Shown one piece after another: positions 24,901-34,373 of a stretch of DNA of 64,000 nt. The stretch is taken from assembly GCA_037893245.1 (NCBI GenBank), contig JBAIAA010000787.1, forward strand, positions 124,001-188,000, written 5' to 3'. How positions within the stretch are numbered: the stretch's first letter is position 1; every line of letters starts with the position of its first letter. This DNA is from Crossaster papposus. Its lineage: Eukaryota; Echinodermata; Asteroidea; Velatida; Solasteridae. The notes beneath the pieces were generated by a model. The model did not search any database and was not told the DNA's origin. It saw only the letters and a program-made list of their open reading frames with translations. The position numbers were made by a program, and so were the translations under genes.

Positions 24901-26324
24901 GTACTAGAAGATTTAAATGGTACATGTACTGTATTGGGTCATGTCTCTGTCCTAATTTTTGCACTATTCGGCAAGGATTTCTGACACTTTTGACATTCGC
25001 TGGGAAGTAACTGCTACAGGTCTTTCCTTTTAAAAGAATTTAGAAAACCCTGTTTATGCAGGAGAAATATTTTCCTAGACAATGCTATTCTGGCCCATAG
25101 GTCTTGCACACATAAATTTAGAGTGATGTCCAGAAAGGGAATTCTTTTTAAACATTTCAAAGTCGAACGTTTAAACTTGATTTTGTGGTCTGTGACAACG
25201 AAGACATACATGTACTGTAGGCCGCGAACCAGACAAAGTTTGTGCTTGTAAAGGTCCCCCAAAACACTCACTCAGTCACTGCACATATGTGCCTGCTGTG
25301 CTAGCTAACCTTTTCCTTATGCTCTCTCAAATAGTTTGCCTTAAAAAAACGTTTGGCGGAAATTAGTCGGCCAGGCAATTTATATTTAAATTTTAGGTAC
25401 TTTTCTGTTATTCCCCCGCCCCAAAAGATTATTTTTGGATTGTACTTAAATTACTCAAAAACTAGTGTTAGGATGTGGGTTAGGGTTAGTGTTTGGGTTA
25501 TAGGGTATAATCTATGGTATATTATACCCTAACCCAAACACTAACCCTCACCTACACCTTTGCGAGTGGATGTGGCGACAGCGCCACCGAAACTTAAACT
25601 TGTTTTGTGGACTTTTGGCGGACATTGCGGTGTACTGGCCACCAAACTGGGCAGTTTATTCAATGTTAATCAAAGCCAAGTTTTAGTTTGAGTTGATGTC
25701 ACTAGAAGACGTATTTAAACTTGTATAATTTCACTTGTTTTCACTTTCTGTTTGAAATTATAGTAGTTTGAGTTGATAATTTTTTGGCGGGTGATCGGGA
25801 ATAACAGAAAAGTATCAAATTTTATATATTATTACATTAAAATTACAGTTCAAGTCGTTTATATCATTATCAATACTTGTAAAAATAAATTAGCACGTGT
25901 TACGCGAACGTCAACGCGGGAAACATTCGCAGGAAAAGTGCTGCGAAACGTCCTCGCTATATTTCTGCCACTGCATTGCCACACATGATTGTGGACGAAT
26001 AAACTCATTTTACTTCAGGTCCATGCAGTAGATCCTGAGTCCAGCACAGCAGTGTCCATTCTCGCAGTCTGACATCCAACTCTTTTGTTTAAATTAGATG
26101 GCTCCAATTTTTCTTTTAGGCCTATTCTACTACAGTGTAGTGTAATATGTTTTAATATCACAACCGGTAAAGGTAATTAAACGCGCATTAACAAAAACAG
26201 AATTTGAACGTACCTTTTTCGCTGCATGTTCTTGTAGAAATGTTGCTATAGCTTTCTTGCCAATGTCATCAGAGGCAATCTCTTCGTCCGTCCAAGGACG
26301 ACTTACATCGTTTTCACCAGCCAT
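12939..26324 (-). CDS. FKBP3: FKBP3 (FKBP25): nuclear peptidyl-prolyl isomerase, 7 exons
   Basis: Exons are 26324-26214, 24579-24478, 22428-22333, 21213-21072, 20443-20382, 13975-13878 and 12993-12939. All sites are GT-AG, phases match, and the total is about 221 aa (human 224). Exons 1-2 encode the N-terminal helical BTHB-type domain of FKBP25 ([11 protein letters not shown], then [15 protein letters not shown]). Exon 3 is an acidic/basic linker with DDDDEELEE then [10 protein letters not shown]. Exons 4-7 encode the FKBP fold: [71 protein letters not shown] and [17 protein letters not shown] then stop. The family catalyses cis-trans prolyl isomerisation, binds rapamycin/FK506, and is nuclear and nucleic-acid associated. 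The usual FKBP pocket residues (Y of WYTG, F-D, VI and W, Y) are present, so activity is expected. The start of exon 4 could be a few residues further downstream. Intron 5 (13976-20381) contains the BEL/Pao relic, and intron 6 contains tRNA-like SINE pieces. Confidence 0.95.
13089..13210 (-). mobile_element. tRNA-like SINE module, inverted fragment
   Basis: Positions 13114-13182 read on the minus strand as a tRNA-like unit: GGCAAGATAGCTCAGTTGG, GTAGAGCG and GGTTCGAGTCC. The acceptor stem forms only partly and the anticodon loop is irregular, so this is tRNA-derived, not a convincing functional tRNA. The flanks match the copy at 22110-22240. Confidence 0.8.
13258..13380 (+). mobile_element. 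Non-tRNA module of the same SINE-like repeat
   Basis: It shares CCCACAATGGCGCGTCCCAGG-type sequence, GGGCGTGATCCCT and AGCGCCCTCGAACAAAGATA with 21998-22110, in the same orientation. It lacks the tRNA part. Confidence 0.8.
14187..14342 (+). repeat. Left inverted repeat flanking the BEL/Pao relic
   Basis: It shares TTTGTTAAAAGCAAAAACTC, AGGGTGTCATTTTTTCTGA and AATCCAAGATGGC with the reverse complement of 19157-19332. The two arms are similar over about 150 bp with small indels. Confidence 0.85.
14640..15761 (-). pseudogene. BEL/Pao integrase, broken
   Basis: It carries the zinc-binding HHCC region ([11 protein letters not shown], then CLICKRLRG) and the core D-N region ([11 protein letters not shown], then [13 protein letters not shown]). 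The C-terminal part has ALTPNHLL and EYLPTLQ, followed by a tail reading [10 protein letters not shown]. Frames change around 15381 and 15247, so no functional protein is encoded. Confidence 0.87.
15899..16770 (-). pseudogene. BEL/Pao RT C-terminus, peptidase-A17-like linker and RNase H, broken
   Basis: The fragments are [36 protein letters not shown] and [16 protein letters not shown], with WTDG in place of the usual WTDS. They match the BEL/Pao region between reverse transcriptase and integrase. Several frame changes separate them. Confidence 0.85.
16701..16913 (-). repeat. Triplicated 71-bp block inside the reverse transcriptase
   Basis: Units start at 16701, 16772 and 16843, each opening CAACAGGTCAGTCAGCTG or a one-base variant. 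71 is not a multiple of 3, so the duplication destroys the frame next to YVDD. Confidence 0.92.
16920..17902 (-). pseudogene. BEL/Pao connection and reverse transcriptase, broken
   Basis: Fragments include [42 protein letters not shown] and [12 protein letters not shown], all family-typical reverse transcriptase signatures, in at least three frames. The catalytic YVDD lies near 16910-16921, at the edge of the triplicated 71-bp block. Confidence 0.85.
17899..18225 (-). pseudogene. BEL/Pao aspartic protease (DUF1758-like)
   Basis: The active-site region reads [13 protein letters not shown], with the catalytic Asp followed by PGS in place of the common TGS/SGS. The frame differs from the gag piece upstream, so a frameshift separates them. 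Confidence 0.75.
18222..18671 (-). pseudogene. BEL/Pao gag C-terminal region with zinc knuckle
   Basis: It shows the CX2CX3HX4C knuckle ([13 protein letters not shown]). A second Cys/His cluster follows, ending HSKLLH, typical of BEL/Pao gag-protease junctions. The N-terminal part of gag is absent. Confidence 0.8.
19157..19332 (-). repeat. Right inverted repeat flanking the BEL/Pao relic
   Basis: This is the inverted partner of 14187-14342, about 5 kb apart. The pair could be the ends of a long-TIR DNA element that received the retroelement, or two copies of a repeat in opposite orientation. Confidence 0.85.
20268..20367. repeat. Inverted repeat next to FKBP3 exon 5
   Basis: ACAATTGTTGACTGCTCTGA with TGTGGGATAT pairs with ATATCCCACATCACAGCAG and TCAACAATTGT. 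The right arm ends 15 bp from the exon 5 donor, so a stem could form in the pre-mRNA. Confidence 0.8.
20640..20790 (+). mobile_element. Family 5 element, copy 3 (left half only)
   Basis: It shares ATTATTTGTTTTATACAACA and CCTGAATAAATC with the other copies, and lacks the right arm. Confidence 0.75.
20838..21018 (+). mobile_element. TIR element enclosing a tRNA-like sequence
   Basis: The ends TATTAGATTTTGACCCTTCA and TGAAGGGCCAAAATCTAATA are inverted. Inside, GGTAGTCGAGTGGTAAGAC and GTGGGTTCAAGTCCCAC resemble tRNA box A and box B. About 181 bp, lying in FKBP3 intron 4. Confidence 0.82.
21413..21662 (+). mobile_element. Family 1 MITE, copy 2
   Basis: Both TTAA-containing ends are intact. It has a small local expansion (ACAATGTATACG) near its right end. 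It lies in FKBP3 intron 3-4, next to exon 4. Confidence 0.9.
21998..22240 (+). mobile_element. Composite repeat: non-tRNA module plus tRNA-like module
   Basis: It runs from CCCACAATGTCGCTTCC through CGCCCTCGAACAAAGATACT, then GGCAAGATAGCTCAGTTGG and GGTTCAAGTCCCG, ending CTTTGTTCACTTTGAAAT. This is the more complete arrangement. It lies about 90 bp from FKBP3 exon 3. Confidence 0.82.
22697..23150. mobile_element. Possible TIR element with AACGGTT/CCGTAAC motifs
   Basis: The left end has GCAGCGGTTAAACGG and ACACGGTTAA. The right end has GTTACGGTTAACCGTTAACC and CACGGTTAA in inverse array. The boundaries are uncertain. Confidence 0.45.
24613..24854 (-). mobile_element. Family 1 MITE, copy 3
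   Basis: Opposite orientation to copy 2, with TTAA at both ends. It sits only 33 bp upstream of FKBP3 exon 2. Confidence 0.9.
25375..25832. mobile_element. Long inverted-repeat element with telomere-like hairpin
   Basis: TACTTTTCTGTTATTCCC at 25398 recurs inverted as GGGAATAACAGAAAAGTA at 25798, with matching AT-rich flanks. Inside, 25466-25556 is a hairpin of GGGTTAGGGTTAGTGTTTGG and its inverse. It lies in FKBP3 intron 1. Confidence 0.75.
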
Positions 26325-26982
26325 TACTTAGCAATTTTAATCTGTTTGGAATACTGTATATTCAGCCAACAAACTTAGCATATTACTTAGCCAAACTCAC
26401 GTGCAAAAATGGCCCTATGTCGTTTTCTAAACCCCAGGTTAGGCCCCATATGGCTCCATCACCGTTGCCAAACTGCACGAACGGAGCCCAAATGGAGACG
26501 AAGCTAGGGTTTACAAAACGAACCTCGTTTGTCTTTTGTTTTGTTTTTTTGCAGGTCCCTCGATGTGACTCAACCATTTGGTCATGAGGGGTGTTTCATT
26601 TCTACTGTTATGAACATGATTTACCTCCGCCTCATCAACGTGCTATTATAATAAACAAGGGAACATGTACACGTACTACTAGTTTTCTTGCACTGAATTG
26701 AGATATACAAAAACAAGTCTGCCCTTTTTTTACATTTGAATTGAGATCAATAATGGCAAACTTACTTCAGAAATTAAACATCCCTTTTATTAATGGCACC
26801 AGAAACATTCCACCAATTACATGCGTTCTAATCATAGAGCTATATTAATATTAAATTTAATATAGCTCTATGGTTCTAATCGATCTCCGACCAGGAACCT
26901 TTCAAGTGAAAATGTGAGGGACTAATGATTAACTAAAGGGTGAGTCGCGCGGAGGCAATCAACACATCCCACTAGCCCCAAA

Positions 26983-27022
26983 AGAGTATTACCGTGGTGT
27001 TACCGCAAACTACTTATCTTAT
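26983..27022 (+). repeat. Short dispersed repeat, copy 1
   Basis: AGAGTATTACCGTGGTGTTA then CCGCAAACTACTTATCTTA. It is shared with 41557-41602. Confidence 0.75.
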
Positions 27023-27968
27023 TTGGAAGATTTTTTAAAAAGGGCCGAGGCAATCAGCAAAAAGATGCAAATCTCAAAATTCCAATACAAAAAAAAATGT
27101 TCTGTTATTGAAGGCTCAAATTAAGATTTTATTCATAACTATGTCACAACATTATCCATATGAACAATATACACAGTTGTATGCAGTGGAACTTAAAAAA
27201 ATTAAGGAGTGTAATTAAACAAATTTCTGTTTATAATTGATGATATACTAAATTTAGCTGCTGCGTGGTTATGCAAAGCTGTGATTGCGGCTCGGGTCCA
27301 ACATTTCACAATTACAGGCTAGGATGCTATTAAAACGATTGCAAATTTCAGTTGATACTATTAGTTTGGATGTAAACCAGAATTTTGTGAAATTATGGTG
27401 TTTGAAATACTTGGAGATGACGGGCTAATCAATTTGCCGCTGACAATTTTTTTCTTCTCCCAAGTGGCATAATTATTTGTTTTATTTTTATTGCAAGCAC
27501 TGTGCAAGGGTTAGAGTTTTTCCCGTTCATAATTTTATCAAGACGGTGTTACAAAATAAAAAGTTGCTTTAGACTCGTTTTGCTGGTTCCAAAAAGTGCG
27601 AAATGCGGGCAAATGCAGAGTAATTCCCCCTTTTTATTAATTGAAACTGAAATCAGTTATGTGCATGACAAATGCGACAGAACTTTACAATATTGGTTTT
27701 ATCTCTCACAGACCCAGCCGCGGATCCAGAATGGCAAGTTGCAGCGCCTACGCCAAAGGATCTAGGAGTGCTCGCCCGCCCTGGTAGTAGAGGGCTCTGG
27801 GTGTTTTTTTAATATAATCTACAGAATATCGTTTTTCTCTTTTTGAGTCTCTGTCAGTCTCAATCTTGCTCTGTTTTCTTCTCCTTTTTTTCTGAAGGAA
27901 AGGAGGATGTGTGCCCCCCCCCCCCTCCCCCCACCCACCCCCAGTTTTACACACCCGGGATACAGCCA

Positions 27969-28610
27969 TCCGTTTTCACGAAGAGGCGAATTGAGCCTTT
28001 CACGGTCTGAACAAACTTTCGAGAAAATCGCTTGTAAAGTTCGTCCTTTTTTCGTTTGGCAGTTTGAAACATAAATATCCATAGAATATACAAGATTAAG
28101 GTATCATGGGAAAGAAGAGATTTCAATCTTCTTAAATATAGCAAACGTTAAGAAAAATAGATGATTAGTTTTGCAGAATTAATCAATTAATATAATTGCC
28201 TCTTGGTGAAAACGAAAAAACGATACATTAGCAAATTCGCCCGTGACTGTGAGAGTCAGAATGTATTATTTCCCCACTGCGCCCTAAATTCGCCTCTTCG
28301 TGAAAACGCTAAAGGGGAGAGGGCGCCTCATTCCTCTTAGTGAAAACGCTAAAGTCAATACGCGCACCAAAGTGCCCCTTCATAAACACGTTGAAGTCAA
28401 CGCTATTTCGAATTCGCCTCTTCGTGAAAACGCAAAAGGGCACTCGAGGACCAATTCGCCCAATTAGGTTAATTAGGATTTTAATGATTTTTTGGATGTA
28501 TAACTTTACCAGGTTGTAGAAACTTCAATATTTAATCGTTTTCATAAAAAAAATTCTTCTTCGATAAATAGACGATTTTTCATGAAATTCGCCCCTTCGT
28601 GAAAACGGTG
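27969..28610. mobile_element. TIR element with internal copies of its own end motif
   Basis: The left end CGTTTTCACGAAGAGGCGAA and right end TTCGCCCCTTCGTGAAAACG are inverted. The same 20-mer recurs at about 28291 and 28411, with partial forms at about 28200 and 28333. Confidence 0.8.
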
Positions 28611-31147
28611 ACGAAGTGGTCAAATGTTTAAGACACAGGCTTTGTGCAAGAATTATTTTTCTGGAGTCCTATCTCAGCAACCTTGTGAACTGTTTTGCAT
28701 TTTGGAGTTGTAGAACAAACAGTAGAAAAACATAAGAAGTATAGAACAAGTAAAAAGGTAGACAAAAAAACGAGAAAAAAAGTAGGAAAACCCGGAATTG
28801 TAAATAAAACCAGTGAAGAGAAAACCTATATAAAAACTTAATACAGACAAACACAAAATGGTTCTGAGCAGGATTATGTTCAACTCGGTGAATTTACTTC
28901 GGCTAGCAATCAATCCACCAAAAGGATTTTCATGTTGCTGATCAACTCTTTATAAAAGTGAAGTCCATTACATTTTCCAGTACTTATACATTTAGGGCAT
29001 ACATGATACCGATAAAATACCACCACAGTACAAATAAAATATACACTGTGCTCATATCCATATATACATATATTATGCATAAAACCAGTAAATTATACTG
29101 GTATAGTACCTGGTGCAACACCTATTTCATATCAAGAATAATTTACAAATATTAACATGATGTAAAAATTGCAGCATTTTATAATTAAATACCGAAATCG
29201 TTATATTATTACCATTAAAAATATTTACATGTATATAACCTGATTCATTTTCATTGTTGTTTTTGATAATCAAAGAAAGCGAAGAAATCTTCTTTGCTTG
29301 GCAAAGATTTCAAATAATTCCAAGTCTTATCTTTTTTTTCTTCAATGATTCATAAAAGACTCGACTCATAAAAGACACCTGATTATATGTTTTTCCCAAA
29401 GTGAATCAATTTTGCTTTCAAAATCCATCCAATATAACCCCGTGTCATAACACCGGCAAGCCGCAGCAAAAAATTATTTTCACCTATTTGGAAATATATT
29501 TGTTCCCTTCCAGAATGTTATCTACTTTGTCAACAACAGACTTCAGCGACAAAATAATCAAATCAAAGCTTTCAATAAAATAAAAGTGGGGAGAAAAACC
29601 ACAAATATGCTAGAAAATTAAAAAAAAAAAAGCTGGGTGAGATATAAAGTAGTCTAGCTACACGTATCTCGTGAGGGGGGAAAGACTGTAAACACGTGTT
29701 TATTGTTCGTGAGTTTGAGAAAGCTTTTAACACAGGCACGGCCAGTTGGCAATAAGAAAACACGCTCAATTCAATAATCAATTACATCAGGCAAAGCCTT
29801 TTTGTGTGTGTGTTGGAAAGTGGTCCTTTTCTTCTGCACTGCAAGAGGTTTGGGTGTTGGTGTTTGTCACATTTTGGTCGAGGAATAGAATTGTAGAGGA
29901 TAGCAAACAAACCGCCACAATGTCTGTATTGATAATAGTTCTTTTTGTGGGAATTTATTTTCTCATTTTTAAGCGGAGTGCATTTTTATCATCATCGTTA
30001 CTAAACGAACCGTTAAAGTTTGTTCGTGCCGTTGCCATTTTATGGCTAAAATGGCACAAAAGAAGAAGCCCGACTGAAGTAAATGTTTGAGAGCACGTTT
30101 CATAGACACGTTGTACATGCACACAGGGGATCCACCAAGAATTGGGTACAGTTTATGCAGATCATTATTGAGGTTTTTCAATAAAGTACCAAAGTGTGAC
30201 GTCAGTTGTCTTTGTAAATGGCATCACACATTGATGGCTAAAATGTCTATTGCAAAAGCTTGTACTGTTAATGTAGAGAAATATTTGAGTAACTTGTGTG
30301 GGGCAAATTGCCTTGGCAACAGAGAAAAGATGACGTATACATGTAGGCTTAATGGGAGAACAAATCAAACACGTTTTCCAATAGAAAAGGTAACAAGCTT
30401 ATATGGTAATGGCAATATGTAACCAAGTCAATAAAAAGAGGATTTACACAAATATACAATTCAATTGGAAAGAAAAAAAAGGAACATTAATATGTAGTGA
30501 ATAAGTAAAATAATCAAATCAATCGTACAATCTTAATTCAACCATTTAGACTTGGAGCATATCTTGAATAAATGTCAAAATTCTAAATTTCTGTTTGAAA
30601 CTAAAAGTAAACATTACAATTAACCAGCTTGTAAAATAAACATTTCAGATTTAAAGTGAGAGTATACACTATTTATTCACAAACAAACACAACATTGTTT
30701 ACTGTTAAAAAACATGTTACAGCTGCTATATTTGCTTTACACATATTCTTTCAAATAAACATACAACTGTTCTATAATAAAAAAGGAAAAAATGTGCTTC
30801 AGAGTGGAATGTCTTGGAAATATTAACTTTAATTTGTTCTTATTAATTTAATTAATGTATCTTATTAATTTAATTTATTTAAGTTAAGCTAAGCTAACCT
30901 GACCTACGGTACTGTGATTGTGTTTGTGAACCAATTTTATGTTGCTTGTGTGTCGGAATTTGTTGCATAATGTAACTTTGCAACTGTAAAATGATAACCA
31001 TCTAGGTAAAGTAGGTATTGGTTGGTTGGTTGAAAATTAATGCCTGTAATGCATATTATCATTGCCAAGAAATGAAGAATTTGTCTTGAAAAGGCAGGAC
31101 TGTCTAGTTTCAAAGTGAGCAAATAAATTGGCAAGGCAGGACTAGAA

Positions 31148-31217
31148 GCCCGTGGCGGGCCCGTGGCGGGCCCGTGGCGGGCCCGCGGGCGGGCCCGTGG
31201 CGGGCCCGTGGTGGGTC
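31148..31217. repeat. GC-rich minisatellite, 11-bp unit CGTGGCGGGCC
   Basis: About six tandem units with slight variants, followed by CGTGGTGGGTC. It lies about 130 bp past the receptor stop codon, so probably in its 3' UTR. It is strikingly GC-rich in an AT-rich region. Confidence 0.9.
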
Positions 31218-31343
31218 TAGAAACCCTCCAGAAAAAACAAGGAGGAGGGAGTGATATAGTGAGAGAGGTAGTAACTCTGTTTTTAATTGATATTTACACC
31301 ATTTGTCAAAATCACACCACCAAAAACAGGATTTTCTTTTCAT

Positions 31344-31432
31344 TCAGGTTGGTGAGGAGATAAGCGTTGCAGTTGAATCCCCCTGTAGTAGCTGGGTGAC
31401 TTGTTGAAATCTCTCTTCTGTCTTACACTTCT
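31344..31432 (-). CDS. Nuclear receptor terminal coding exon
   Basis: It encodes EKCKTEERFQQVTQLLQGDS then TATLISSPT and TGA. The acceptor is GTCTTTAG. No activation-function-2 helix of the usual type (acidic, LxxLL-compatible) is visible before the stop. This agrees with a receptor lacking a normal ligand-binding domain. Confidence 0.75.
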
Positions 31433-34342
31433 CTAAAGACAGAAGAAAACAAAATTTCAAAATTAATCAATTATAGTTTTGGTATACCTCACAAGTTTCA
31501 ACATTTAGTAACATTTTTAGGGTGATCGGAGAAAAAAACCACTTAGAATTAAAAAGTGTCAGGACTACAGGATTTACTTCTGGAATTCCTTCATTTCAGA
31601 CTTAATCAATGGAGTAAGTTAACGTTTGCTACACGTATTGATAGTATACACACTAATATTTTGCAAATTCGACCCGAAACCGACTTTGGGTCAGTTTTTC
31701 CATCATACAGTTGGGTCTGGTCATTTTGGTTTTTCCATCATACAGTTGGGTCTGATGGTCGTTTTGTTTTTTTCCATCATACAGTTGGGTCCAGAGGTCG
31801 TTTCGGTTTTTTTCATCTTACAGTAAAGTCTGTTCGTTTCGGTTTTCCCAGGATTGGGATCGTATCTATAGTGTTTCGGGTCGGTTTGGCATGGTCAACC
31901 CAACCCAATGCTCATCCTAAACACACACCTCTGAGGTAGTCCTGTGCAATACAACATATCCACTGACATGCATCTGCTAAAGATGCATTATCACTTCCTG
32001 TAGCTGCCACTGTAGTTTAAAAAAATGGAAGAAAAATAAATTATTTTGAGTAAAACATTGTTATCGTATTCCAGCAAAAGCATACGAGGTACAGGTACAT
32101 GCACCAGCAAATTTTAAGAGATCGTCCTGGTTCTGAAGTTATATTTTTCAATTTTTTTGATGTGTTTTTAAGGCGTCTTGTGTGTCCAAACCTTTGTTCA
32201 AACAAAAGTATGCATCGTCTTTTCGATTGCACTAAAGCATGCAATGAATATTGATTCAGTTAATCATATCCCCCATAGCCTTGTGTGCATTTATCTTCCA
32301 CATTTATCCCAAGAAAGGAAATCATCGAATATTGTTGTGTACAAACTTACATGTACAGATACACTGTACAGATGGTTCATCAGGCCCTGGACCGCGCGGC
32401 AGCCGTTTAAAGGCGCTTAATCGGCCTTGGCCCTCACAGGTACCCATTTATACTCCTGGGTGGAGAGGCAATTGTAGGCAAGTGTTTGCCCAAGGGCACA
32501 AAAAACATGTTCCTAGCAGGGTTCGAACCCACGCACCATTGTACACGAGTCAAACACCGTAACCACTGCGCCATGGCATCACGGCAACTGGCGATTTTAT
32601 GTCGAATAACCTTTTACCCTTTTACCTTATCCAGATACCAAACTAGCTTATTGACTTGTTGATTACAAAAGAAAATTGGGACAGGAAATAATTTATCATG
32701 TGGGGCGATCGACTATTAAAAAAAATAGATAGTGTTTCTATCAGGGGTCAACTGTACGGTACCAGTGGTCTCTCATGGTCACTTTACTTGTTCCAGTAAT
32801 TGCTTTAAATTAACGGGCAGTTCCACGGCACAGTGTCGGCCATAGAACAGTGTACAATAAAAACATTAAAATCACAAAAAGATTAAGAGGGACTTGGGCC
32901 AAGTCGCCTCAAGTACTGCTAAGAATCCAATTGATTTTGCACATCATTAGGGATTAGATTCTAAAAAAATGAAAAAGTCTAAATTTTTGTTCTATATCGA
33001 AGTGAGCGCGTGTGCAGCACTGTGATATTCAAACATCATTACAAAGTATTGAAAAATGCTTGACGTTTACTATGGCAAATGTCAAATGTAAGTATTTTTT
33101 TTATATTTTGATAAAATTTGCGAGGAAAGAGAACAAATCTGACCAAAAAGTGCAACAAGTTTTATTATAAATGTAACCCGAGCCAGTAAATTCCCCCACG
33201 ACACATAGTTGGTTTTTTATTGCATCACAGCCATAGTGCTTTATCCAGGCCCCAGGTTTTTCAATTTCCAGATGAATTCCACCCATTTTTATCATCTCTT
33301 TCCTTTACGGTAAATGATGTCTTTGCGATGATCGTGTTGTTAACATTGGAGCTGTACGTTTTTAGCAAAACACATGTAACACACTGATGCGGAATTGCGC
33401 ACAAGAATATTTTTCATAAAGTGACGATCATTAATCAAAACATCATACATATACCTGAAAATGAAAACATCTTTCTGAAGAAAAGTTTGCCATAAATTTC
33501 GGAACTTCAAATGTCAATTGTCCATGGTCGGAGCCAAATAAAAAGTCGGAACACAAAATTTAAGTCGGAAATCAAAATACTAAAGTCAAAATTCTGCCAA
33601 AAGTCAGAAGAATCGCATCCCTGCATCATGTACCAGTACTGCTGTTGTCATGATTTGTGTGTACTACCGGTACCGGTATGTCTAATAGTAACTACATGTA
33701 GGGAGTACGGGTTAATATCATGGAAATCGCTTACCTGAGGAGAACAAGGCTAGAATGCTAATGCAGGCCGCCTCCTCCTTCAAGAGTTGAGGGGGGTCCC
33801 GCCCCCCTCCAGCCTTCCTTGGCTGACCGTTGCCTGTCGGGAGGTCCAGCAGCAGACAGGTCTTGACCACTACAGCCACAGAGGACCAGACAAACTCCAC
33901 CCCAGAGCTGCAGTTCTGCTGTGCCAAACCTAGGTGTAAATACAGATTGCACAGACTTCAATTCATAATGCACATCTTACCATCTAGTTTTTTGCTCCAT
34001 GATCTTACATATTCTGATACTGACTAATAGTGATCAGGAGTGTGTTCAGTACTTAACGGTGTTCTAGAATACACCTAGTTGTGGGGACAGGTTCTTTTGT
34101 TTGGAAAAAAACAGATCGAGTAGTGGGGACATTTTCCTGTCGCCATAGCATGATGGGTCTCGAGTAAAAGGGTCTAGTTGATTTCTCAGTTTTGTGACCG
34201 GAGCATTATTTTTCTGCAAAATGTAGACAGTTCTGCCGTGATGCAAACAAATCACAGGTCTACCTGACGCCGGCTCTAAAAGGAATGTACATTAGTTGCT
34301 TTTGCTGTAATTTTCAGAAATGAATGGATTATTATTATTATT

Positions 34343-34373
<31 letters not shown>

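Larger units (their letters stand above)
26325..31147. other. Intergenic between FKBP3 and the receptor gene
   Basis: It holds the repeats listed at 26983, 27969 and nearby, plus long AT-rich stretches. The palindrome GAGCTATATTAATATTAAAT is at about 26838. An open frame of 56-114 codons at about 29746-30090 (plus) has no recognised match and is unsupported. Confidence 0.5.

Noticed and set aside
29746..30422. Two consecutive plus-strand open frames, one with a hydrophobic stretch
   Set aside because: No family match by eye, no promoter or splice logic, and the composition is ordinary for AT-rich sequence.
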